Source of the DNA: F1-60-MAGs104 sp964355975
GTDB lineage: Bacteria > Planctomycetota > Phycisphaerae > Phycisphaerales > SM1A02
Length of the DNA stretch: 61,009 bases
NCBI GenBank assembly: GCA_964355975.1
Contig: CAYHFW010000012.1
Span: forward strand, 1 to 61,009
Direction of reading: 5' to 3'
The notes beneath the pieces are model-generated. The model worked only from the letters and a program-made list of their open reading frames with translations, had not been told where the DNA came from and made no database searches. The translations under genes and the position numbers were made by a program. Of the stretch, positions 35,369 through 44,845 are shown piece by piece; position 1 is the stretch's first letter, and the number at the start of each line of letters is the position of its first letter.

Positions 35369-37140
35369 AAAACCAAGTTCAATCAAGCGAAAAGACAACC
35401 AAGCCAATGCGCTCTCCAATGCGTGTGCGTCGCGGCGCAGCGCTCTTGATGGCAATCTTTGCCCTCGGTGTCGCTGGCACAGCAGGCACTGCGTTCGTGA
35501 AGTCACGCGATCGCAGTGTGCTCGTTGGACGCAGCATGGGCGAAGCGGCGCGCGCGCGACTCGCTGCTGCTGAAGGCCTCGCAATCTCGCGCGAAGTGCT
35601 CGCCGGAATCTTCTGCCAGTCCGATGCGACGCTCGCAACGCAGTGGAGGGCACAACTCGCCGACGGAACTCTGCTGACGAACTATCAGATCAACGGCGCA
35701 ACGCTGAATGTGACCGTTGCAGACATCAACACGGGCGCGCCTCCAACGATTACAACGACTGAGTTTCAAGCAAACATCACAGTCACCGTTGGCGAGACGA
35801 GTTACCGCATGAGCGCGCAGATGAGTCTGCAGAGTCTGATCAAGGGCCAATACGCGATCTTCGCGAACAAACTCTTCCGCATGGAGGGGGACAATTTCGT
35901 CGGGCGCTGGGAAAAGTCGCCCAAGAGTTCGCTCAAGTACCCAATCAATCTCGGCACACAAGCGCTGCGAACGTGGTGGGGCAATGAAGGCGCTCATTTC
36001 GAAGAAAGCGCCTACTTCGAAGATCAAGCCGTCGAGATCACGGGGTCGTACGCGACGATGGCAACCGCGATCACTGCGAACCCAACGCTCTTCGGCCGTG
36101 CCGCGCGCAGTGGATACGCGGGGGTCACGATCGCGGGTGAACCTGGCGTTTACAAGTATCTCGATGGCAATCCAATGGTTGCAGCATCGTGGCAACTCTC
36201 AGCAGATTTCTCGACAAAGCAGGCCTATCTGTACTTCCCGAGCAACGCTGAAAGTGTCACGGTCACGGGTGGAAGTGCCGACGAGATTGAGCAAGTGCGG
36301 CTCTCGGCCGGCGAGTCGATTCGGATGCCAACTCCGCCCAACGAACCATCGTTCATCCCTGGAACGACTTACTCAGGCAACAAGACATACTCCGGGCAAA
36401 CGCTCACACTCAATCCGATTCGTGTGAAGTGCTACGAGTTGTTCGGAATCCCCATCAGCGGTGGCGATCTCAAGATCACGAACAACTCAGTGATCACCCT
36501 CAAGAGTGGTGTCTACCGAGTCGACGACAAGTTCACGCTCAGCAACAGCAAACTCATCATCGACGGCAACGTCAAGATCGTGATGAAGGCGCGCATGTGG
36601 TTCGACCTTGATGCCAAGAGCCTCGACGTCTCGAACTCTTCGATCGAATTGAAAGCGAATTCGCAGTTGCTGTTTTTCGTGGCCTACGACCTCGTCATGA
36701 ACAATTCATGGATCGGCAAGGAATACACATGTCCCACTGAGCCCAATCCCACGCTTGCCGCTGGCGATCCTCACCGAAAGAAGTGGATGAATCAGTGGGT
36801 TGCCAATGCATGCTCGTCATTCGCGCCAGCCGAGCCTCAGTACATCGAGCCCTGGCGCATTCGCATCTATCCCGACCCTGCCTTCCTCTCGAGCATCTTC
36901 ATCTGGGATTTCGCCTCAACATGCGTCGTCGGGTCGATCTACATGCCCACCAATCCAGTGATTTTGCGGGGAACAACCGAGGTGTACGGGCGCATCGCAG
37001 CGAATCACGTCTTGCTGCGCGACACCGCAAGTTTCTTTTACGACCACGCGCTTGACGACATCACCGGAATGACAGAGGGAGCGCCTCCACCTCGTGGTGG
37101 AACGCAGCAAATCCCAACCCGCATTCAGATCGAGTTCTAA
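35365..37140 (+). CDS. Pilin-like protein with a C-terminal beta-helix-like domain
   Basis: 591 residues. The N-terminus RRGAALLMAIFALGVAG is a PilX/GspK-type helix without the FTxxE motif, followed by a pilin-like region. Residues about 330-560 are made of short beta repeats rich in Asn/Ser/Ile (GGDLKITNNSVITLKSG, KFTLSNSKLIIDGNVKI, SLDVSNSSIELKANS), suggesting a right-handed beta-helix. It sits in the GspK slot but is about twice the usual GspK length. It may cap the pseudopilus tip. The call is by order and N-terminus only. Confidence 0.72.
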   Translation: MKNQVQSSEKTTKPMRSPMRVRRGAALLMAIFALGVAGTAGTAFVKSRDRSVLVGRSMGEAARARLAAAEGLAISREVLAGIFCQSDATLATQWRAQLADGTLLTNYQINGATLNVTVADINTGAPPTITTTEFQANITVTVGETSYRMSAQMSLQSLIKGQYAIFANKLFRMEGDNFVGRWEKSPKSSLKYPINLGTQALRTWWGNEGAHFEESAYFEDQAVEITGSYATMATAITANPTLFGRAARSGYAGVTIAGEPGVYKYLDGNPMVAASWQLSADFSTKQAYLYFPSNAESVTVTGGSADEIEQVRLSAGESIRMPTPPNEPSFIPGTTYSGNKTYSGQTLTLNPIRVKCYELFGIPISGGDLKITNNSVITLKSGVYRVDDKFTLSNSKLIIDGNVKIVMKARMWFDLDAKSLDVSNSSIELKANSQLLFFVAYDLVMNNSWIGKEYTCPTEPNPTLAAGDPHRKKWMNQWVANACSSFAPAEPQYIEPWRIRIYPDPAFLSSIFIWDFASTCVVGSIYMPTNPVILRGTTEVYGRIAANHVLLRDTASFFYDHALDDITGMTEGAPPPRGGTQQIPTRIQIEF

Positions 37141-37159
37141 ACCACTTTGAGAAAGCAAT

Positions 37160-37633
37160 ATGTACCGCGCATTCACACTGATTGAACTGATCATCGCAAC
37201 GATCATCTTGTCGATCCTCGTCGCGCTCGCAATCCCAATGTTCTCGGACCACGATGCTGGGCGACTCGCAGCCGCCAAGCACCGACTCTGGGCGGACATT
37301 CAGTATGCGCAAGCGTGGACCATCGCCAATCCATCGAATCCAGCAACGATTCAGTTTCTCGCCGACGGATATGTCATCAATGGTCCTCCCGATGGCGGCA
37401 CGGTCAGATTTACCAGCAGCAGTTTCTCAGAAGCCAACGGAGTCAAGGTCAGCGTGACCGATGTGCCAGTGGGCGGAATTCCGTTCAATCACTCGGGGGC
37501 GCTCAACATCGGTCTCGATGCTCCAGAACCACGAATTCAACTCTCAACCGACAGCGGAATCGAGAGTGTTGAGCTCGTGCTGCAACCCACGTCAGGACAA
37601 ATCCGCCTCGAAAATGCGATCGGATTGCCATAA
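37160..37633 (+). CDS. Minor pseudopilin (GspH-like)
   Basis: 157 residues with the prepilin site YRA|FTLIELIIATI, a hydrophobic helix and a small beta-rich domain. GspH-like by size. It starts 19 bases after the previous gene, and its stop directly touches the GTG of gspD. Confidence 0.8.
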   Translation: MYRAFTLIELIIATIILSILVALAIPMFSDHDAGRLAAAKHRLWADIQYAQAWTIANPSNPATIQFLADGYVINGPPDGGTVRFTSSSFSEANGVKVSVTDVPVGGIPFNHSGALNIGLDAPEPRIQLSTDSGIESVELVLQPTSGQIRLENAIGLP

Positions 37634-39634
37634 GTGTGCCGATTATCACCATTCACTGCCGCACATGCGGCAGAGGCGGTATCGCGTGCATTGACGGCAA
37701 ATCAGAACAACATCGGTCGACGATCGAACGCCATTCGCAAATGGGCAGTTCCCTCATTCTTTGCGGCCGCGTTGACAACGCTGCTCGTGCGCGATGGTGC
37801 GCTCGGGCAGGATCCAGCCGCCCCAGCGATTCCCCCAGGAGGGATTGCGCCGGTTGAACCGGCAACCGCCGCGACTGCGACCTCTCCCAAACCAGCACCT
37901 GAAGTTCCTCCTCCCGCGAGCGATCTCGCTGCGGTGCTCGAGGTCTCGCCCACAGGCACAATCACGCTCGCGGCGCAGAATGTCGACATCGACGCGCTGC
38001 TCGAGTTGCTCGCAGTTCGCAGCAAGCAGAACGTTGTCGCCAGCGACAAGGTTGAAGGCAAAGTTTCAGTCAACCTCTACGACGTTCCATTCGACCAAGC
38101 ACTCGAAGCAATCCTCTCGGTCAACGGACTCATCTCAGTTCGCGAAGGCGGATTCATTTACGTGTACACGAAGGCCGAATTCGCCGACGCGCAAAAGGCT
38201 GCGCGCAAGGTCGCCACGCGCGTGTACACGCTGCAGTTTCTCAGTTCGGCCGACGCCGAGTCGTTGGCGAAGCCGATTCTCTCAAAGGAGGGATTGATCG
38301 CCGCCCGTGGACTGGTTGCCACTGGATTTGAATCAACCCTTACCGACGGCGGCGCCGATCAGTACGCATTCACGGCGCGTGTGATTGTGACCGATTATGA
38401 GGCGAATCTCGACGAGATTGGGCGGGTTCTCAAGGAGATTGATATCGCACCACAGCAGGTGCGCGTTGAGTGCACGATCGTCTCTGCAAGTGTTGACGAG
38501 AACAATGCCTATGGCGTTGACTTTGCCGCAATCGGCAACCTGAATTTCGACAACATCACCGACGCAGTGCTCGGAAACCTCATCCCACCGCTTGGCATCC
38601 CCGACGCCCTCAAGAACGGCAACGCGACTCCATACCCATCGACCTCAGCGCAAGCAGGCGCGGTGAGCAACATCGTTTCGCTGCCCGGCGCGCCGTCAGC
38701 AAATGTCAAGATGGGTCTCATCGCTGGCGACATGGCGGTCTTTCTCAATATCCTCGACGATGTCACAGACACGACCGTTCTCGCCCGCCCTGCAGTGACG
38801 TGTCTCAATCGGCAGCGCGCGTCGATCGAAGTTGGCGAGCGCGTTGCGTACGTCACCTCGACCGTCAGCCAGACCAGCACAACTCAAACGGTGAACTTCC
38901 TTGACACAGGAATCATCCTGCACTTTCGTCCATTCATTTCAGATGACGGGATGATTCGCATGGAACTCATGCCCAGTATCTCCGACTACAAACTGCGCAA
39001 GATCGGCGCACCAGCATCGGCGAACTTCACTGAGGTGCCCGATGAAAACAAGCAGGAAATTAGGACAAATGTGCGCGTTCGAAGCGGACAAACCGTCGTA
39101 CTTGGCGGCCTCTTCAGCGACAAGATTGTGACTCAACGCAAGCAGGTGCCAGGTCTGAGTGAAGTTCCGTTCATCGGTGGCCTCACTGGTGGGCAGGGCG
39201 ATCAAGTGCAGCGCAAAGAGATCATCTTCATGGTGACACCGACTGTGATCGAAGACGAGAAACTCTATGAAGAGGGACGAGACTCGCTCGAGGTCACAGA
39301 CAACGTTCGCCTCGGCGCGCGTGCGGGGCTCTTGCCATTCTCGCGCGAACAAGTCACTGCGAATTATCAGCAGGATGCATTCACTGCCTACCAGAGTGGT
39401 GATCTCACCAAAGCGCTCTTCTATTCGAATGCTGCTCTTCGCATGAAGCCCATCTCGCCCGCGATGCGACAGTTGCGCGAGCGCGTCATCTCGATGCCTG
39501 GTTCGGACTATCAAGCTGCGATCGACCAGTCGCTTTCTGAGCGCAGAACGTTTTCTCCAGCCCAAGTTGCAGTACCGGCGCCAAACACACCAACCCAAGT
39601 CGCACCCGCGCCATCTCAAGCGAGTCCACAGTGA
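37634..39634 (+). CDS. gspD: Type II secretion system secretin GspD
   Basis: 666 residues from a GTG that directly follows the gspH-like stop. The signal peptide only begins near residue 36 (KWAVPSFFAAALTTLLV), so the true start may be a TTG at 37691 or nearby. After a Pro/Ala linker come an STN/N0-like domain (VNIDALLELLAVRS), N-domains and the secretin domain, ending with the VPGLSEVPFIGGLTGG and RKEIIFMVTPTVI hallmarks. A further tail of about 120 residues with a TPR-like helix pair (FTAYQSGDLTKALFYSNAAL) extends beyond the usual secretin end. It forms the outer-membrane pore. Confidence 0.9.
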   Translation: MCRLSPFTAAHAAEAVSRALTANQNNIGRRSNAIRKWAVPSFFAAALTTLLVRDGALGQDPAAPAIPPGGIAPVEPATAATATSPKPAPEVPPPASDLAAVLEVSPTGTITLAAQNVDIDALLELLAVRSKQNVVASDKVEGKVSVNLYDVPFDQALEAILSVNGLISVREGGFIYVYTKAEFADAQKAARKVATRVYTLQFLSSADAESLAKPILSKEGLIAARGLVATGFESTLTDGGADQYAFTARVIVTDYEANLDEIGRVLKEIDIAPQQVRVECTIVSASVDENNAYGVDFAAIGNLNFDNITDAVLGNLIPPLGIPDALKNGNATPYPSTSAQAGAVSNIVSLPGAPSANVKMGLIAGDMAVFLNILDDVTDTTVLARPAVTCLNRQRASIEVGERVAYVTSTVSQTSTTQTVNFLDTGIILHFRPFISDDGMIRMELMPSISDYKLRKIGAPASANFTEVPDENKQEIRTNVRVRSGQTVVLGGLFSDKIVTQRKQVPGLSEVPFIGGLTGGQGDQVQRKEIIFMVTPTVIEDEKLYEEGRDSLEVTDNVRLGARAGLLPFSREQVTANYQQDAFTAYQSGDLTKALFYSNAALRMKPISPAMRQLRERVISMPGSDYQAAIDQSLSERRTFSPAQVAVPAPNTPTQVAPAPSQASPQ

Positions 39635-40788
39635 CGCCCACGCAAAGCATCTCGCCCGCACTCATCATTGCGCTTTGTGTGAGTGCGAGTGCTCTCACTG
39701 CATGCAAGGGACCAACAACTGCGGGGCTCGAAGCACGCAAGGCGGCGAAGGCGCGCTTTGATCGTGTCGGAGCTGGCGTCGCCACAGACCAAGCAGAGCA
39801 GGCACTCGAGGCGGGTCAGTTCGCCACAGCGCTCAAGCACATCGACAAGGTTGTGACAGTGACTCCCGAAGATTCCAACGCACGGTTACTGCGCGGCAGA
39901 ATCGTGCTCGAGATGGGACGACTTGAATCGGCAGCGGCTGAGTTCAAGGCAGCGCATGAATTCAATCCGAATTGCGACGAATGCCTCTACTACCTCGGCG
40001 TTGTCTATCAGCGGTGGGGGCGCGACGAAGAAGCCCTCGCGAACTATGCCGCAGCGCTCACGATCGAGCCGACGAACACGCACTATCTCTTGAGCGAAGC
40101 AGAGACACTCCTCGCGCTCGGTCGTGCCGCAGAGGCCAAGCAACTCGTCGATGACTCACTCTGCCATTTCGAATTCAATTCAGCGCTCGCACACTTGCGA
40201 TCTGAGATCGCTGCCGCCGAAGGTGACGATGCCCAGGCACTTCATTTCATCGAACTTGCCGTGACGCTCGCCCCCGATCCATCGATCTATCAAGAAGACG
40301 CTGCGATCGTTGCGTTCAATGCCGAGCAGTGGGATCGCTGCCTCACCGCCCTCGCCGCACTTCCTGCCGAGACGGCCCAGCGCGATGACTTACTTCGCAT
40401 GCAAGCGCGTTGCCTGATGCTGACTCAGCGGGGACGCGAGGCGCGCGATCTGCTCGTGCGCCTTGAGAGCAGTGCGGGTTCGACCAATGCAGGCACCACG
40501 CTTGAGCACGACATGACACTCGGGTACATCGCTTGGCTGATCGGTGATGTCTCAAGGGCAGAAGCGAGTGCCGACCGAATGATCGCGCGCAATCCAACCC
40601 TCTGTGATGGATACTTACTCAAAGGGTTGGTGCTCGAACACCGCGGCGACTTCGAAGGGGCCTCGAGCGTGCTCGCCAAGGCCTGCGAACTCGATCCAGA
40701 GCGAAAAATAGCCCGTGACGTCTGGTTGCGAGCCCAAGCGGCGCACCTCTCGATCGCAGGCGTTGCGGTCGCAACACGTCGTCAGTAA
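39631..40788 (+). CDS. TPR lipoprotein of the secretion operon
   Basis: 385 residues, starting with GTG overlapping the gspD stop. The signal peptide has the lipobox LTAC. TPR repeats follow (AEQALEAGQFATALKHIDKV, AAEFKAAHEFNPNCDECLYYLG, DEEALANYAAALTIEPTN and more). The role may be pilotin-like, helping the secretin reach or assemble in the outer membrane. That is inferred from position and architecture. Confidence 0.82.
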   Translation: MTPTQSISPALIIALCVSASALTACKGPTTAGLEARKAAKARFDRVGAGVATDQAEQALEAGQFATALKHIDKVVTVTPEDSNARLLRGRIVLEMGRLESAAAEFKAAHEFNPNCDECLYYLGVVYQRWGRDEEALANYAAALTIEPTNTHYLLSEAETLLALGRAAEAKQLVDDSLCHFEFNSALAHLRSEIAAAEGDDAQALHFIELAVTLAPDPSIYQEDAAIVAFNAEQWDRCLTALAALPAETAQRDDLLRMQARCLMLTQRGREARDLLVRLESSAGSTNAGTTLEHDMTLGYIAWLIGDVSRAEASADRMIARNPTLCDGYLLKGLVLEHRGDFEGASSVLAKACELDPERKIARDVWLRAQAAHLSIAGVAVATRRQ

Positions 40789-40839
40789 CTGCCCGCCGCA
40801 GGTGACGCTGCATTATTTATGTGTTTTGGCGAACGCAAT

Positions 40840-40867
40840 TTGCGATTGCCACACTCGGGGCTATCTT
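40840..40867 (+). promoter_or_regulatory. Candidate sigma70-type promoter of the dockerin-tailed protein
   Basis: TTGCGA (40840-40845) and TATCTT (40862-40867) are 16 bases apart, and the ATG follows 20 bases later with an AAGGAG site. It matches four of six bases at each box. Confidence 0.4.
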
Positions 40868-40887
40868 GCGCAAACAAGGAGACAGTG

Positions 40888-41934
40888 ATGATTACCAAGA
40901 TTTCTATCGTGGCGGCTCTCGCGCTTGTTCCATCGGCCCTCGGTCAACTCGTCGTCGTCGACGGGAGTCGTGATAAGGGGTATGGCAGCGCAGTCGCAGT
41001 GCAGAACTCGACGACTGGGTTCGGCGATTCGACCCTCGGCGTCGTCGATGCAGCCAATGGATCGGAAATCGACAATTTCTACGCAGCGATCGATGGCGGC
41101 GTGCTCTATCTGTTCTTTGGAGGAAATCTCGAGAGCAACTTCAACAAGTTTGAGCTCTTCATCGACAGTGGCATCGGCGGACAGAACGCGATTCTGGGAA
41201 CGAATGCAGACGTCGACTTCAATGGCCTCAACCGGCTCGGCGAGAGCGCAGTTGGTGTTGGCGATGGAATGCACTTCGATGAGTGCTTCTCTGCGAACTT
41301 CTATCTCACGACAACCTGCGGCGGCACTCCAACGGCGCTCTATGCGAACATCGCTCAGGTGCTCACCGATGGTGGCGGAGTCGGCGCTTACATCGGCAGC
41401 GGCAATCCTGGAACAGTCGCGATCGACAATGTGAAGTACGGCGTGAAGGTCGCGCTCAACAACGCGAACATTCTCGGAGTCGGCCCAGACGGTGGCAGCG
41501 CTGATGGCGCAGGTGTTTCGACAGGTGTCGAGGTCGCGATTCCGCTCTCGCTCATGGGATACGACGCCGCGACTCAGCAGAACATTAAAGTCTGCGCAAT
41601 GATCAACGGCGGCGGCCACGACTGGGTTTCGAACCAAGTCATCGGCGGTCTCGGCGCAGGCAGCACAAACCTCGCTGAGCCACGCCTCGTCAACTTCGCA
41701 ACAATCGCAGGATCGCAGTACGCGGTCGTCGTGGTTGATGCAAACGAGCCAGACTGTCCAGTCGTTCCACCATCCTGCCCAGCAGATTTCAACGGCGATG
41801 GAGTCATCGACGGCGCAGATCTCGCAACGGTCCTCAGCGGATGGGGTACTGCCGGTGGCGATACCAATGGCGATGGCATGACCGATGGCTCAGACCTCGC
41901 GGCAGTTCTGAGCGCATGGGGTGCCTGCGTCTGA
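40888..41934 (+). CDS. Secreted protein with C-terminal dockerin-like EF-hand pair
   Basis: 348 residues, starting at an ATG seven bases after AAGGAG. The signal peptide (about residues 1-19, ending SALGQ) precedes a beta-rich domain of unknown function rich in Gly/Asn/Asp. A Cys/Pro linker leads to a dockerin-like module (residues 300-348) with two Ca-binding loops, DFNGDGVIDGADLATVL and DTNGDGMTDGSDLAAVL, each followed by SGWG/SAWG, ending WGACV. This C-terminal form is frequent in Phycisphaerae. Being next to the secretion operon, it may be one of its substrates, which is an inference. Confidence 0.85.
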   Translation: MITKISIVAALALVPSALGQLVVVDGSRDKGYGSAVAVQNSTTGFGDSTLGVVDAANGSEIDNFYAAIDGGVLYLFFGGNLESNFNKFELFIDSGIGGQNAILGTNADVDFNGLNRLGESAVGVGDGMHFDECFSANFYLTTTCGGTPTALYANIAQVLTDGGGVGAYIGSGNPGTVAIDNVKYGVKVALNNANILGVGPDGGSADGAGVSTGVEVAIPLSLMGYDAATQQNIKVCAMINGGGHDWVSNQVIGGLGAGSTNLAEPRLVNFATIAGSQYAVVVVDANEPDCPVVPPSCPADFNGDGVIDGADLATVLSGWGTAGGDTNGDGMTDGSDLAAVLSAWGACV

Positions 41935-42053
41935 GACTTGGCTCGAGCCTTCGTGTGAAAGTGTGAGAGCGCCTCGCGAATCAATCGCGTTGAGTTAGAC
42001 TCCGTGCGTCGACGCAATGGATGCGCCGCATTCGCACCTCGGAGATCTCAACC

Positions 42054-42713
42054 ATGACACGGATTGTCATTGCTTCGCTCGGATTCTTTCTCGCCTCTGT
42101 CGTACTCGTTGCGGGCAGCGGTTGCACTTCGCAGAGTCCGATTCTCGATCACATCACCGAAGGCAGTGAAGCCTTTCAAAGCGTTCAGACTTCTGGAAAG
42201 CCCATTCCACAAGAAGAACTCAAGTCTGCCGTGGGTGTTGTGCTCGTCAAGTGCTTTCAGGCGGGCGTCGTCTTTGGAGTGATGGGCGGCAATGGAGTCG
42301 CGGTAAAAAAACTCCCATCAGGATGGTCGCCGCCGGTCGCCATCGGTGTCGTGAAAGGAGACTTTGGCGCACTCATTGGCGCGCAGCACCTCGACATTGT
42401 GATGGTGTTTTCAGACGCCGCCGCATTCGACAAGTTGATCACCGACGGAAGTTATTTCTACGCAGGAGCGCAAGGAACGGCCGCAACAGCGACAGGCGAG
42501 ACGCAGGCGGCAGGGGCTCCTGTGAAAACATATGTGCGCGCAGCGGGACTCTATGGGGGCGCATCCATCGGCGGGCTTGGCGTCACGATGAAAGAGAAAA
42601 TCAACGCAGCGGCCTACGGCGCCGACTCGACGCCTGTGGACATTCTCAACGGCAAGTTCCCCCAGCCGCCTGGCGGCATCGAACTCGCGAAGAAACTTGA
42701 GAGCGGCACCTAA
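42054..42713 (+). CDS. SYLF/Ysc84-domain lipoprotein
   Basis: 219 residues. The signal peptide ends in the lipobox-like AGSGC. The rest matches the SYLF (Ysc84) lipid-binding domain: KSAVGVVLVKCFQAGVVFG, PVAIGVVKGDFGALIGAQ, DIVMVFSDAAAFDKLI and ASIGGLGVTMKEK. Bacterial members are exported proteins of unknown role, thought to bind membranes. GGAG lies nine bases before this ATG, and a TAGACT hexamer at 41996-42001 may be its -10. Confidence 0.85.
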   Translation: MTRIVIASLGFFLASVVLVAGSGCTSQSPILDHITEGSEAFQSVQTSGKPIPQEELKSAVGVVLVKCFQAGVVFGVMGGNGVAVKKLPSGWSPPVAIGVVKGDFGALIGAQHLDIVMVFSDAAAFDKLITDGSYFYAGAQGTAATATGETQAAGAPVKTYVRAAGLYGGASIGGLGVTMKEKINAAAYGADSTPVDILNGKFPQPPGGIELAKKLESGT

Positions 42714-42782
42714 CCGCCCGATCAAACAACGCAGTTTTGTTCGATAGTGTCGAGAAATAGAGGCATTTTTCCCTGTTGGGAG

Positions 42783-42788
42783 TAGGCT
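42783..42788 (+). promoter_or_regulatory. TAGGCT -10-like element, leaderless type
   Basis: It lies eight bases before the amylase ATG at 42797, selecting that ATG over the longer open frame. Confidence 0.45.
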
Positions 42789-42796
42789 TCGCGGGT

Positions 42797-44845
42797 ATGT
42801 CCACATGCGCCAACTTGCGAACCGTGCTGGCACTCAGCGGGGTACTTCTGCTCGTCGCACACGATGCAACAGCACAGGTCTCTACACGACCTGGAATCGG
42901 TGCCATCCCGTACACCTCAGCGACCGGAAACGGGACGACCTTTCGCACCTTCGCACCGAATGCCGACACTGTCGCCGTCGCAGGAACTTTCAATTTCTGG
43001 AGCGCAACTTCAAGACCACTCTTCAACGAGGGCAACGGCTATTGGTCGGCGGATGTGCCACTCGTGCAAGCAGGGGCGCAGTACAAGTTCTATCTCAAGC
43101 GTGGCACGCAGACGCTCTGGAAGAATGATCCGCGCGCGCGCGACCTCGTGAGTTCGGTTGGCAATTCGATTGTCTACAACCCCAACGCATACGCCTGGCA
43201 GAACGCATCGTTTGCTGCACCGACATGGGACAAGATGGTGATGTACGAGATGCATGTTGGAACGTTCGGAACTTCCGCGAGCGGGTTTCCGCCAGCGACA
43301 CTTGATCAGTGCGTGGCGAAGCTCGATCACCTCGTTGAACTTGGCGTGAATGTGATCGCGCTCATGCCGGTCTGCGAGTTTCCAACCGACCGATCATGGG
43401 GATACAACGGCTCCTATCCGTATGCCGTCGAGAGCGCCTACGGGTCGCCGGATGACTTGAAAGAGTTTGTCGATGCGGCGCACACACGCGGCATCGCAGT
43501 GACATGCGACGTTGTCTACAACCACATCGGGCCAAGCGACATGGACATGTGGCAGTTCGATGGATGGTCACAGAATGGATTAGGCGGAGTCTTCTTCTAC
43601 AACGACTATCGCTCCTACACCCCTTGGGGAGACACACGCCCAGACTTCGGGCGGGGCGAAGTGCGCACCTATCTGCGCGATAACGCGATGATGTGGCTCA
43701 ATGAATTCCGGATGGATGGACTGCGCGTGGACGGCACGAAGTACATCCGTCGCGTTGGGCAAGATGGTCCAGACATTTCGGATGGATGGTCCCTGCTGCA
43801 GTGGATCAACAACGACATCGACGCGGTCGCGCCTCAGAAGTTGATCGTCGCAGAAGACATGGATGTTTCGCACTGGATCACCAAGACCACCGGAGCGGGG
43901 GGGGCAGGCTTCGACAGTCAGTGGGATTCGAGTTTCTACCCACAACTTCGCGGCGCGGCGATCACCCCCAATGATGCCGATCGCAACATGTACTCGGTGC
44001 GCGATGCGATTGCGTTTTCGTACAACGGATCAATGCAGCAGCGAGTGATCTACTCAGAGAGTCACGACGAGGTTGCCAACGGAAAGCAACGCGTGCCAGA
44101 AGAGATCTCTCCAGGCAACGCGGGTTCGTGGTACGCGCGCAAGCGTTCGACACTCGCTGCCGCGATCGTGATGAGCGCGCCAGGCATTCCGCTGCTCTTT
44201 CAGGGGCAAGAGTTTCTTGAAGACGAGTGGTTTCGCGATGATGTCACGCTCGATTGGTCGCGCAAGACCACCTATGCAGGAATCTTCAAGCTCTACCAAG
44301 ACCTCGTCGCGTTACGCAAGAATGCAACGGGCGTGACGCGTGGGCTCTCAGGCTTCAGCACAAATGTCTTTCACGTCAACAACACCGACAAACTGATCGC
44401 CTATCACCGCTGGCAAGAGGGTGGAGAACTCGATGACACGATCATCGTCGCGAACTTCTCAGCGACCCCACGCTTGAACTACCGCATCGGAATGCCCCGA
44501 TCAGGGCTTTGGAAGTGCAGATTCAATAGCGACTGGACGGGCTACGGCGCCGACTACGCGAACACGTTGTGTCTGACGACTTCAACCTCGCCCACACCAT
44601 GGGACGGCCATGCTCAGAGCGCGCTTGTCTCTGTGGGCGCGTACTCGGTGACGATGTTCTCGCAGGGCGATCCACCGCCTGTGTATGCGCCGCAAGATCT
44701 CAATCAGGATGGTTCGGTGAACGGTGCAGACCTCTCCGCACTGCTCTCAGCGTGGGGCTCTTCTGGCAGCAACGCCGACATCGATGGCGATGGAACAGTC
44801 GGCGGCAGCGACCTCGCGAGCATGTTGAGCGGCTGGGACCCGTAA
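42797..44845 (+). CDS. Secreted GH13 alpha-amylase/branching-type enzyme with dockerin-like tail
   Basis: 682 residues. A signal peptide (about 1-26) is followed by a CBM48-type immunoglobulin-like domain (FRTFAPNADTVAVAGTFNFW, about 35-125) and a GH13 barrel. The catalytic residues are Asp in GLRVDGTKYI (nucleophile), Glu in VAEDMDVS (acid/base) and Asp in SESHDEVANG. The order CBM48-GH13 resembles branching enzyme or trehalohydrolase-like members. A dockerin-like pair (residues 634-682; DLNQDGSVNGADLSALL, DIDGDGTVGGSDLASML) ends the protein. It likely acts on alpha-glucan outside the cytoplasm. The stop directly abuts the convergent ABC ATPase stop. Confidence 0.9.
   Translation: MSTCANLRTVLALSGVLLLVAHDATAQVSTRPGIGAIPYTSATGNGTTFRTFAPNADTVAVAGTFNFWSATSRPLFNEGNGYWSADVPLVQAGAQYKFYLKRGTQTLWKNDPRARDLVSSVGNSIVYNPNAYAWQNASFAAPTWDKMVMYEMHVGTFGTSASGFPPATLDQCVAKLDHLVELGVNVIALMPVCEFPTDRSWGYNGSYPYAVESAYGSPDDLKEFVDAAHTRGIAVTCDVVYNHIGPSDMDMWQFDGWSQNGLGGVFFYNDYRSYTPWGDTRPDFGRGEVRTYLRDNAMMWLNEFRMDGLRVDGTKYIRRVGQDGPDISDGWSLLQWINNDIDAVAPQKLIVAEDMDVSHWITKTTGAGGAGFDSQWDSSFYPQLRGAAITPNDADRNMYSVRDAIAFSYNGSMQQRVIYSESHDEVANGKQRVPEEISPGNAGSWYARKRSTLAAAIVMSAPGIPLLFQGQEFLEDEWFRDDVTLDWSRKTTYAGIFKLYQDLVALRKNATGVTRGLSGFSTNVFHVNNTDKLIAYHRWQEGGELDDTIIVANFSATPRLNYRIGMPRSGLWKCRFNSDWTGYGADYANTLCLTTSTSPTPWDGHAQSALVSVGAYSVTMFSQGDPPPVYAPQDLNQDGSVNGADLSALLSAWGSSGSNADIDGDGTVGGSDLASMLSGWDP

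Noticed and set aside
42724..42751. Terminator hairpin after the SYLF gene
   Set aside because: Only about five base pairs (AACAA/TTGTT) can form, too weak to call.
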